Positions 1 to 6,855 of a stretch of 7,003 bases of DNA are shown piece by piece (position 1 is the stretch's first letter; every line of letters begins with the position of its first letter). The notes below the pieces were generated by a model that was given only the letters and a program-made list of their open reading frames with translations, did no database searches and had not been told where the DNA came from. The translations under genes and the position numbers were made by a program. Location: the NCBI GenBank assembly GCA_020216575.1, contig JAIUYC010000191.1:1-7003 (forward strand). Reading direction: 5' to 3'. Source of the DNA: Coleofasciculus sp. S288 (GTDB lineage Bacteria > Cyanobacteriota > Cyanobacteriia > Cyanobacteriales > Coleofasciculaceae).

Positions 1-543
1 CCTGCTCAGGCACAAAACTTTGCTCCTAAAGATTGGGCTGAAGAAATTGTTGTAGACGATGAAGAGCTACCAGCAGCTCAACAACCGCTAGACACACACC
101 AGGCTTCGAGAGTAGTTTACCCAACTGAGCAGGTCAGTTCCCAACCCGAACCGAGGATTCCCTACTCGCCGGAGTTGGAGTTGCCCCTGCCAGCTCCAAC
201 CATCTTCATACCCACGAATGAGCTGGCAGCTGGGGAACCCGTGACAATTCGCATCAAATTGCCACCTCATCCAGCGCGTTTGTGTGTCAAGCTTTGGATT
301 CAAGACCGACAAAGCCGCTCTTTGCTAGATGGTCCGCGTTGGTTAGTGGATTTGATACCGGATGGTGCAGGGCAGATGGAGGCGATGACTCAGTTGATTG
401 TCCCATTTGGCAGCGTGGAAATTCGGTTTGAGGCGATCGCAGTTGATATTTACACCCAACGAGAGAGCCATAAAGTAACGGTTGATTGTGTAGTCGTTCC
501 CCCTGACTTGCCCAACATTTCTCTTGATGACTTTGAGGATTGA
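1..543 (+). CDS. Conserved hypothetical protein, C-terminal part (5' end outside window)
   Basis: The frame is open from base 1 to a TGA at 541-543 and gives 180 residues with no convincing start, so the gene begins upstream of the window. The first ~60 residues are acidic and rich in Pro, Gln and Ala (for example DDEELPAAQQP) and look like a disordered linker. From about residue 65 the chain alternates short hydrophobic strands with turns (TIRIKLPPHPARLCVKLWIQD, then SVEIRFEAIAVDI and HKVTVDCVVVPP), which suggests one Ig-like beta-sandwich. The tail is acidic (SLDDFED). A HIP1 octamer lies inside the gene at 433-440. I have a general memory of this C-terminal region (LCVKLWIQDRQSR, DGPRWLVDLIPDGAG) in large uncharacterised cyanobacterial proteins, but I cannot name a function. 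No signal peptide can be judged because the N-terminus is missing. That it is coding is near certain; the fold is inference. Confidence 0.85.
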   Translation, partial: PAQAQNFAPKDWAEEIVVDDEELPAAQQPLDTHQASRVVYPTEQVSSQPEPRIPYSPELELPLPAPTIFIPTNELAAGEPVTIRIKLPPHPARLCVKLWIQDRQSRSLLDGPRWLVDLIPDGAGQMEAMTQLIVPFGSVEIRFEAIAVDIYTQRESHKVTVDCVVVPPDLPNISLDDFED

Positions 544-669
544 GTGCAATATCAGTCATTTCTGAGAACACGATAGTATTTATCCGTATTACCCACTCGT
601 CGGCTTACTTAATTCTCAGTCATGATCTGCGGGAAAGCCATACCTTAGAAGGGGGATAAAGTCAACAAA

Positions 670-690
670 TAGTTAGCAGTGACCAGTTTT
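670..690. repeat. Short heptamer-phased repeat, three units
   Basis: Three consecutive 7-base units read TAGTTAG (670), CAGTGAC (677) and CAGTTTT (684). The middle unit differs by one base from the CAGTGAA units at 721 and 728, so this looks like a decayed outlier of the larger tract, separated from it by about 30 bases of unrelated sequence. It sits in the 254-base gap between the hypothetical gene and the kinase gene. No gene is visible in that gap on either strand, and I could not identify a convincing promoter there. Confidence 0.45.
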
Positions 691-720
691 TTCTAGCTGT
701 CGTTGGAGTCCCCCATCTCT

Positions 721-769
721 CAGTGAACAGTGAATAGGTAACTAGTAACTGATAACTGTTCACTGTTAA
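721..769. repeat. Seven-unit degenerate heptamer repeat with 11-bp inverted repeat
   Basis: The tract divides without gaps into seven 7-base units: CAGTGAA at 721 and 728, TAGGTAA at 735, CTAGTAA at 742, CTGATAA at 749, CTGTTCA at 756 and CTGTTAA at 763. The outer parts are also complementary: CAGTGAACAGT (721-731) pairs perfectly with ACTGTTCACTG (755-765) around a 23-base loop. The tract ends 28 bases before the kinase start codon, so it lies in the promoter or 5' leader. Short tandem repeats with a 7-base unit are a known class in cyanobacterial intergenic DNA (STRR-type). A regulatory role here is only a possibility. Confidence 0.75.
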
Positions 770-797
770 GCACCTCTTCGCATCAGACTCCCTGAGA

Positions 798-3700
798 ATG
801 AACACCAATCCAGATCGACCCCTGCAATCTCGTTGGTCAAGCCTTTCTCTTCACCAGCAAAGGAAGTTTATCTTTGCGATTCCAGTCGTTTGTCTGCTGA
901 CTTCACTGGCGACTTTTGGCTGGTTGGAATTCAAGACGGCCAGAACTGAAGGCTGGGTGCAACATACCCAGCAAGTACGTTTGGAAGCACAGCGCTTGAT
1001 TGCGGCTTTGTTGAATGCAGAAACAGAAGTACGGGGATATGGTCTTACTCGCCGTCCGGAATTCATGGATCGCCAGGCATCAGCGATCATATCTGTTACT
1101 CACTCCCTAGAGCAACTGGAGCAGTTGGTTGCCGATAATCCCTCACAAACGCAACAACTCCAGCAAATCCGGACATTAGCACAAGCTAGGCTCAATTTTT
1201 TGCAAATCAACCTCAAGCTACTACATGACTTACCTGCAAACGTTACGCCACCCCCCCCATTAACATCCCGACTGCTGGAAGGCAAGCGACTTGGCGATCG
1301 TACAATGGCACAAATTGAGCAGTTTCTAGCCGAAGAAGAACGCTTGCAAGCTGAGCGCGATGAACAATTAAGGCAACAGCGTCAGCTAACCCGGCTTGTC
1401 CTGAGTTTGTCCGTTGGGATTGGTGTCGGGGGTTCGCTGTTAGCGACTTACTTATTGAACCGTTTGGAAGGGAGATTAGTTGAACGCGATCGCAATTTAC
1501 GAGAAAGTGAAGCCCGTTATCGCCAGTTAGTGGAATTATGCCCCGACGGAATTTTCATCCAAAGTCAGGGCAAATTTGCCTTAGTCAACCGTGCGGCTGT
1601 GAGACTTTTTGGGGCAACTGAAGCTGAAGAGCTCCTTGGCAAACCTATTTTTGACGTGTTGCATCCAAATTATAGGGAAATTGTCCGAGAACGCATTCGA
1701 CAACTCCAAGCAGACAAGGTGGCAGTGCCTCTCATTGAAGAAAAGTGGATCCGGTTGGATGGGATAATTTTTGATGCAGAAGTAGCTGCAATTCCCTTCA
1801 CCTACGAAAATAGACCCTCTGCTCAAATCGTGATTCGCGATATCAGCGATCGCAAACGCTCTGAGGAACAACTTCGTCAAGTTAACCGCTCCCTCAGAAC
1901 CCTGAGTGAATGCAACCAAGTCTTAGTCCGTGCTACCGATGAAGCGACTTTACTCCATGACATCTGCCGGATTGTCGTAGAGTTCGGCGGCTACTGCTCC
2001 GCCTGGATTGCCTTTGCTGAGCAAGACGAAGCAAAAAGCGTGCGTCCAGTGGCTCAAGTCGGCTACGAAGCAGGATTTCTCCAATCCTTACAAATCAGTT
2101 GGGCTGACACAGAACTCGGTCGCGGTCCCACTGGCACAGCGATTCGCACGGGCCAACCCTGTTTTGTGCAAAACATCCACACTGACCCCCGTTACCTGCC
2201 TTGGCGCGGAGTAGCTGTCGAGCGGGGTTACGCTTCCTCTATTGCTCTGCCGTTAATCGTTGAGGGTAAACCGCTGGGCGCTTTGAACATTTACGCGACT
2301 GAACCGAATGCTTTTGATGAATCCGAAGTCAAGTTGCTCACAGAACTGGCCAACGATTTAGCTTACGGCATTACCGCCCTACGGACTCAAATTGAACACC
2401 AACGAACTGAGGCAGCACTGCGCGAGAGCAAACAGCGTCTAGACAGCATTCTCAACTCCATTGAAGACGTGGTGTGGTCGGTTTCAGCCACTACCTATGA
2501 AGTGCTGTACCTCAGTCCAGCCACTGAAAAAGTTTATGGTCGTCCCGTTCAAGCCTTCTTTGATAATCCTAATCTGTGGGTCGAAGTGGTTCACCCAGAC
2601 GACAGCGAACGGGTCAAAACCTTTAACCAATCCCTTCTGGAACAAGGCACTCTCGCCATGGAATATCGTATCTTGTGTCCGAATGGCGAGGTACGGTGGC
2701 TGTACGACCGAGGGCGCGTGACTTACGATGAAAGCGGTACACCCATCCGAATGGATGGCATTGTCACTGACATCACGGCTCGCAAGCATACAGAAGAGGC
2801 TTTACGACAAAGTGAAGAGCGCTTCCGTGCCATGTTCGAGAGGACTAACGCGGTGAAGCTATTAATCGAGCCTGAATCGGGCGCGATTGTGGATGCCAAT
2901 CCAGCCGCATCGAGGTACTATGGCTACTCCCACTCGGAACTGATAACCAAGACTATTCATAACATCAGCACCTTACTCCCTGAACAGGTCAATGCGGAGA
3001 TAAGGCAGGCGAAATTGGAGGAGCGGAATTATTTTATATTTCGCCACCAATTGGCTTCTGGGGAAATTCGAGATGTGCAAGTTTACTCCAGCCCGATAGA
3101 AATGCAGGGACGCATTTTACTGCTTTCAATTATTCACGTCATTACCGAGCGTCAGCAAGCGGAAGAGTTACTCCGAGATAGCGAAGCCAAGTTTCGCACG
3201 TTTCTAGAAATGGCATCAGAAGCCATTATTGTCGCCAATGCTGACAGTGAAATTGTGATTTTTAACGCCAAAGCGCAGGAATTGTTTGGCTATGAACCCG
3301 CTGAAGTTGTAGGGCGTACTGTTGAGGTTTTGATGCCGGAACGCTTCCACCAACGTCATATTGCCCATCGCGCTGGCTATCGAGAACAACCAACTAAACG
3401 CTCGATGAGCAAAACGAAGAACTTGTATGCTCAACGCAAGAATGGCACAGAATTCCCCATTGAAGCTGGACTTAGTCCCGTTCAAACGAAAGACGGTCTG
3501 TTTGTAATGACATTCCTTACCGATATCACAGAACGCAAGCAAGCTGAAGAAGAGATTAAACGGCTCAACGAAAGCCTTGCACGTCGTGCTGATGAACTGG
3601 AGACGCGATACCAACAAATCGTTGAACTTGCCGAGGAAGGGGTTTGGGTGATTGACAGCGAAGCCAAAACAACGTATGTCAATCATGCCATGGCGAGGAT

Positions 3701-5558
3701 GCTGGGCTACACCGAAGAGGAAATGGTGGGGCGATCGCTATTTGACTTTCTTTACGAAACAGAGCATCCAATTGCTAACACTAATCTCGAGCGGCGAAAA
3801 CAAGGGGTTGCTGAGAAACATGAATTCAAACTCAAGACAAAAGACGGTAAGCCCCGGTGGACGTATATGTCTACCAGTCCAGTCTTAGATGAAAACGGTA
3901 AACTGTTATGGTCTTGTGCCTTAGTTTATGACATTACTGAACGCAAGAAAGCTGAGGAGCAACTGCGCGAAAGTGCAGAACGAATTAGTCTCGCCAATGC
4001 TGAACTTGCCAGAGCAACGCGCCTCAAAGATGAGTTTCTAGCCAGCATGAGTCATGAGTTGCGCACTCCCCTCAATGCTATTTTAGGTTTAGCTGAAGCC
4101 TTGCAAGAAGAAGTGTATGGCTCTCTGACAGAGAGACAGCGTCGGTCGATTGTTACGATTGAGCAAAGCGGTAAACATTTGCTCGAACTCATTAATGATA
4201 TTCTTGACCTCTCAAAGATTGAATCCGGGAAAATGGAACTGCAAATGGCTCCGGTTTCCGTGCAAAGTCTGTGTGAGTCGAGTTTAACGTTTATTAGACA
4301 ACAAGCGCATCACAAAAACATCCGCCTCAGTTCCGAAATTGCTCAGGACATCGGGGACATTGAAGTGGATGAACGCCGCATTCGGCAAGTTTTAGTGAAT
4401 CTGTTGAATAATGCCGTGAAATTTACCCCTGATGGGGGTGAGGTTCGCTTAGAAGTCGAAGCTGATTCGGACGCGGAAATCCTACAATTCAGCGTCATTG
4501 ACACGGGAATTGGAATTGCGCCAGAAAATCTCGATAAGCTGTTTAAGCCGTTTGTCCAGCTAGATAGCAGTCTCTCCCGCCGCTATGCAGGTACGGGTTT
4601 GGGCTTGGCACTGGTGCGGCGGATTGTGGAAGTTCATGGAGGCAGCGTATCCTTGGAGAGTGAAGTCGGCAAAGGGAGCCGATTTAGCGTTATCCTTCCC
4701 TGGAAGGAACTCAATCGGGAGAGTCAAAGTAACAGGGATAACGAGTACGCGATCGCTGAGTTACCGAAGATTCACCAAGCTTTAATTGTTGAAGATTCAG
4801 ATGCAGCGGCTAAGCAAGTCGCTCGCTACTTGGCTGAACTGAGTGCGGCGGTAGTCATCCATCCGACTGGCGAAGGCACGGTTGAAATGGCGCAGCGCTT
4901 CGAGCCGGATGTCATTATCTTGGATGTTTTGCTACCCCATCTATCAGGTTGGGAGGTTCTCACTCAACTAAAGACAAATCCTGCAACTCGGCATATCCCA
5001 GTGTTGGTGATTTCAGTGGTGGATGAGCGATCGCAAGGTGTAGAACTCGGGGCGGCTGATTATCTAGTCAAACCCATCTCCCGTCCACGATTTCAGGCAG
5101 CGTTGAGAAAAATCTTTGCCTCAGCGTCTGAAATCCCCACTCACACGGCTTTGGTTGTCACGCCGGAAGAGAGGCAACAGCCGCCCTTAATCCTACTGGC
5201 AGAGGATAACGAAGCCAATATTTCAACGTTAATGGATTACTTGCAAGTTCAAGGATTTCAGGTGAACTTGGCAAGAAATGGGATAGAGGCGGTACAGATG
5301 GCTAAGCAGCAAAAACCTGATTTAATTTTGATGGATATTCAAATGCCAGAAATGGACGGGTTGGAAGCAACTCGCCGGATTCGTACCGAAGCAAATCTCA
5401 CCACTGTTCCGATTATTGCCCTCACGGCGCTCGCTATGCCAGGCGATCGCGAACGCTGCTTAGCGGCAGGTGCAAACGAGTATCTAACCAAGCCAGTTGT
5501 ACTCAAAAAGCTCATAAATTTGATTGCTCAACACCTTGAAATTGAGGCTAGGGGCTAG
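798..5558 (+). CDS. Membrane hybrid sensor histidine kinase: CHASE3, five PAS, GAF, kinase core, two receivers
   Basis: This 1586-residue protein is a multi-input hybrid histidine kinase, probably in the plasma membrane. Domains in order: TM1 (about 23-43); a periplasmic CHASE3-like region (about 50-195, with VQHTQQV and ETEVRGYGLTRRPEF); TM2 (about 198-220); PAS1 (236-353); GAF (365-530); PAS2 (543-663); PAS3 (672-787); PAS4 (793-915); PAS5 (933-1050); HisKA with SHELRTPLN, phospho-acceptor His1086; HATPase with N box NLLNNA (Asn1205), G1 DTGIG (1235-1239) and G2 GTGLG (1265-1269), ending near 1302; REC1 (1328-1440: Glu1332/Asp1333, Asp1376, Ser1406, Lys1425); REC2 (1463-1581: Glu1469/Asp1470, Asp1513, Thr1543, Lys1565). 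All catalytic residues are present, so it should autophosphorylate and pass phosphate to its receivers. The GAF domain shows no clear bilin-binding motif. The start is the only ATG after an in-frame stop at 753 that keeps TM1; the upstream GAG (794-796) is too close to be a good ribosome site. The ligands are unknown. Confidence 0.95.
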   Translation: MNTNPDRPLQSRWSSLSLHQQRKFIFAIPVVCLLTSLATFGWLEFKTARTEGWVQHTQQVRLEAQRLIAALLNAETEVRGYGLTRRPEFMDRQASAIISVTHSLEQLEQLVADNPSQTQQLQQIRTLAQARLNFLQINLKLLHDLPANVTPPPPLTSRLLEGKRLGDRTMAQIEQFLAEEERLQAERDEQLRQQRQLTRLVLSLSVGIGVGGSLLATYLLNRLEGRLVERDRNLRESEARYRQLVELCPDGIFIQSQGKFALVNRAAVRLFGATEAEELLGKPIFDVLHPNYREIVRERIRQLQADKVAVPLIEEKWIRLDGIIFDAEVAAIPFTYENRPSAQIVIRDISDRKRSEEQLRQVNRSLRTLSECNQVLVRATDEATLLHDICRIVVEFGGYCSAWIAFAEQDEAKSVRPVAQVGYEAGFLQSLQISWADTELGRGPTGTAIRTGQPCFVQNIHTDPRYLPWRGVAVERGYASSIALPLIVEGKPLGALNIYATEPNAFDESEVKLLTELANDLAYGITALRTQIEHQRTEAALRESKQRLDSILNSIEDVVWSVSATTYEVLYLSPATEKVYGRPVQAFFDNPNLWVEVVHPDDSERVKTFNQSLLEQGTLAMEYRILCPNGEVRWLYDRGRVTYDESGTPIRMDGIVTDITARKHTEEALRQSEERFRAMFERTNAVKLLIEPESGAIVDANPAASRYYGYSHSELITKTIHNISTLLPEQVNAEIRQAKLEERNYFIFRHQLASGEIRDVQVYSSPIEMQGRILLLSIIHVITERQQAEELLRDSEAKFRTFLEMASEAIIVANADSEIVIFNAKAQELFGYEPAEVVGRTVEVLMPERFHQRHIAHRAGYREQPTKRSMSKTKNLYAQRKNGTEFPIEAGLSPVQTKDGLFVMTFLTDITERKQAEEEIKRLNESLARRADELETRYQQIVELAEEGVWVIDSEAKTTYVNHAMARMLGYTEEEMVGRSLFDFLYETEHPIANTNLERRKQGVAEKHEFKLKTKDGKPRWTYMSTSPVLDENGKLLWSCALVYDITERKKAEEQLRESAERISLANAELARATRLKDEFLASMSHELRTPLNAILGLAEALQEEVYGSLTERQRRSIVTIEQSGKHLLELINDILDLSKIESGKMELQMAPVSVQSLCESSLTFIRQQAHHKNIRLSSEIAQDIGDIEVDERRIRQVLVNLLNNAVKFTPDGGEVRLEVEADSDAEILQFSVIDTGIGIAPENLDKLFKPFVQLDSSLSRRYAGTGLGLALVRRIVEVHGGSVSLESEVGKGSRFSVILPWKELNRESQSNRDNEYAIAELPKIHQALIVEDSDAAAKQVARYLAELSAAVVIHPTGEGTVEMAQRFEPDVIILDVLLPHLSGWEVLTQLKTNPATRHIPVLVISVVDERSQGVELGAADYLVKPISRPRFQAALRKIFASASEIPTHTALVVTPEERQQPPLILLAEDNEANISTLMDYLQVQGFQVNLARNGIEAVQMAKQQKPDLILMDIQMPEMDGLEATRRIRTEANLTTVPIIALTALAMPGDRERCLAAGANEYLTKPVVLKKLINLIAQHLEIEARG

Positions 5559-5564
5559 GAGAGA
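5544..5564. repeat. G-rich heptamer repeat overlapping the kinase stop codon
   Basis: Three 7-base units read GAGGCTA (5544), GGGGCTA (5551) and GGAGAGA (5558); the first two differ at one base. The TAG stop of the kinase gene (5556-5558) is part of the second and third units, so the final residues Glu-Ala-Arg-Gly are encoded by repeat sequence. GGGGCTAG-type short tandem repeats are familiar in cyanobacterial intergenic DNA, though with only two good units this could be chance. Confidence 0.45.
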
Positions 5565-5624
5565 GAGATTTTCATTCTTTTGTTGCCAGCGATCGCTCAT
5601 CGGCGATTGGCTTGAAAATAGATG

Positions 5625-5645
5625 TCAGGAGTTAGGAAGGAGAAG
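5625..5645. repeat. Purine-rich heptamer-like repeat between the two kinase genes
   Basis: Units TCAGGAG (5625), TTAGGAA (5632) and GGAGAAG (5639) follow one another in a 7-base phase. The AAGGAG core at 5637-5642 looks like a strong ribosome binding site, but no ATG, GTG or TTG follows at a usable distance in an open frame of meaningful length, and it is about 75 bases from the start of the downstream gene. I therefore read it as repeat sequence rather than a working ribosome site. The rest of the 158-base gap (5559-5716) holds a HIP1 octamer at 5589-5596 and no gene. Confidence 0.35.
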
Positions 5646-5716
5646 AATTTTTATCCAGTTTGTTGTGAGCGATCATTCGGGGGGTGTAGATTCCCAATCT
5701 CAAATCCAAATTTGGA

Positions 5717-6823
5717 ATGATTTATATGGATGAGAGCAAGAGACATTCTGTATTAGTTGTCGATGATGAGCCAAGTGGCTTTGATGTCATTGAGGCTCAT
5801 CTGTACCGAGAGGGCTACGAGTTGTTCTATGCGCCTAGTGGCATGGAAGCATTAGACTGTTTAGACGCAATTGAGCCAGATGTCATCTTGCTGGATGTAA
5901 TGATGCCTCAGATGGATGGGATAGAGGTTTGTCGTAAGATCAAGTCGGATTCCTCCTGGAAACATATTCCCATTATCATCGTGACGGCACTGAACTCAAA
6001 AGAGGATTTGGCGCGATCGCTCGATGCGGGGGCGGATGATTTTTTGACCAAACCGGTGAGTGGGATTGAACTGCGGGCAAGGGTGCGATCGATGTTGAGA
6101 ATTAAGCAGCAGTACGATGCCCTCGAAGCTACGCTGCACCTCAGAGAAGACCTTTCTAACATGATCGTGCATGACCTGAGAAACCCGTTGACGACAATTA
6201 TGCTTAGTAGCAGCTTGCTGTTGTTGCAAAACGATTTTGAGGGAAAAAACCGAGAGAAACTGCAACTCATGGCCGACGCTGCACGGGACTTAAATTCGAT
6301 GATCAACGACTTGTTGATGTTAACGAAGATGGAATCCGGAAAAATGGTCTTGAAGCGGGTGCCAACCGATCTCAATCGACTCGCTGCTCAAGTTGTCTCT
6401 CAGTTTGAAGCGATCGCAGCAGCGAAAAACATACATCTGGTAACGCAGCTTCCGGTTCAAAGTCAATCCGTTCTAATCGATTCCAATTTATTCCATCGCG
6501 TTCTCGACAATCTACTCTCAAACGCTATCAAGTTTTCTCCGTCTAAAAGTACAGTTATTTTACAGGTAGACTATCCCGATCCGCCAATTTTGGACTTCTC
6601 CCCATCAGGCGCAACCATTCGGGTTATTGACTCTGGACTGGGAATTCGGGAAGACCAACGGCAGCGCATCTTTAATAAATATGAAGTGGGAAATGTTATG
6701 AGTGGAGTTGCCCAACTGGGCTTAGGTTTAACCTTTTGCAAAATGGTGGTTGAAGCCCATAAGGGAACTATCACTGTAGAAGATAATAAACCCCATGGGT
6801 CAATCTTTACCGTCGCTCTTTGA
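5717..6823 (+). CDS. Response-regulator/histidine kinase fusion (REC-HisKA-HATPase)
   Basis: A 368-residue soluble protein with a receiver at the N-terminus and a histidine kinase core at the C-terminus. The receiver (about 11-128) has Asp16/Asp17, phospho-acceptor Asp60 in LLDVMMPQMDG, Thr90 and Lys112. A short helical linker (129-147) leads to a HisKA domain with the H box VHDLRNPLT (His152). The ATPase domain has N box NLLSNA (Asn269), G1 DSGLG (305-309), an F-box-like RIFNKYEV and G2 LGLGL (334-338). The first Gly of the usual GxGxG is Gln333; I recall this variant in other cyanobacterial kinases, so it is probably functional. There are no membrane segments and no DNA-binding domain. It lies 158 bases after the large hybrid kinase on the same strand, and its receiver is a reasonable candidate phosphate acceptor in that pathway (inference). 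The reading frame is closed upstream by TAG at 5687. Met4 (5726), with GGA nine bases upstream, is an equally likely start. Confidence 0.93.
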   Translation: MIYMDESKRHSVLVVDDEPSGFDVIEAHLYREGYELFYAPSGMEALDCLDAIEPDVILLDVMMPQMDGIEVCRKIKSDSSWKHIPIIIVTALNSKEDLARSLDAGADDFLTKPVSGIELRARVRSMLRIKQQYDALEATLHLREDLSNMIVHDLRNPLTTIMLSSSLLLLQNDFEGKNREKLQLMADAARDLNSMINDLLMLTKMESGKMVLKRVPTDLNRLAAQVVSQFEAIAAAKNIHLVTQLPVQSQSVLIDSNLFHRVLDNLLSNAIKFSPSKSTVILQVDYPDPPILDFSPSGATIRVIDSGLGIREDQRQRIFNKYEVGNVMSGVAQLGLGLTFCKMVVEAHKGTITVEDNKPHGSIFTVAL

Positions 6824-6830
6824 TATCAAA
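6819..6830. other. 12-bp perfect palindrome over the stop codon
   Basis: TTTGATATCAAA is identical to its own reverse complement and contains the TGA stop (6821-6823) of the REC-kinase gene. It has no loop, so it would not make a stable RNA hairpin. A protein-binding dyad or simple chance are both possible. Confidence 0.4.
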
Positions 6831-6833
6831 TCC

Positions 6834-6853
6834 GGGTTGACTACCCCCTTTTT
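6834..6853 (+). terminator. Possible weak intrinsic terminator after the REC-kinase gene
   Basis: GGGT (6834-6837) can pair with ACCC (6843-6846) around a five-base loop, followed by CCTTTTT ending at 6853. The stem is only four base pairs, so the prediction is weak. Its position, 11 bases after the stop codon, is what makes it plausible. The palindromic repeat that follows could be the real 3' structure instead. Confidence 0.3.
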
Positions 6854-6855
6854 CA

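Larger units (their letters stand above)
433..6417. repeat. Ten HIP1 octamers (GCGATCGC) spread over the window
   Basis: Perfect GCGATCGC copies start at 433, 1486, 1846, 3731, 4749, 5027, 5443, 5589, 6013 and 6410. One is in the partial hypothetical gene, six are in the large kinase gene, one is in the gap between the kinases and two are in the REC-kinase gene. This octamer is the highly iterated palindrome known from many cyanobacterial genomes, and it is the strongest single clue to the source organism. The even spread over all three genes gives no sign of recent transfer from outside the phylum. Confidence 0.9.

Noticed and set aside
571..580. TAGTAT as a -10 promoter box upstream of the large kinase
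   Set aside because: There is no recognisable -35 hexamer at 16-18 bases upstream, and similar AT-rich hexamers are common in this gap.
721..769. CRISPR-like array
   Set aside because: The units are only 7 bases, contiguous and degenerate, with no spacers. This is a simple tandem repeat.
1890..2387. GAF domain as a bilin-binding cyanobacteriochrome
   Set aside because: The usual chromophore-binding Cys context (for example Cys-His after the central helix, or DXCF) is absent. The Cys residues at 372, 390, 400 and 455 are not in those settings.
3216..3686. A 156-codon open frame on the minus strand inside the large kinase gene
   Set aside because: It lies fully antisense to well-conserved PAS4 and PAS5 coding sequence, and its translation resembles no family I know. 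It is a by-product of the sense codon use.
5637..5642. AAGGAG as a ribosome binding site for a small gene between the kinases
   Set aside because: No start codon lies within a normal distance in a frame that stays open for a meaningful length, and the motif fits the surrounding purine-rich repeat.
5524..5733. A 69-codon plus-strand frame bridging the two kinase genes
   Set aside because: It starts inside REC2 in another frame, runs through repeat-like DNA and overlaps the next gene start. Its translation shows no domain or conserved pattern.
5908..6375. A 155-codon minus-strand open frame inside the REC-kinase gene
   Set aside because: It is antisense to the receiver and HisKA regions, Ser-rich and low in recognisable structure, as expected for a shadow frame.
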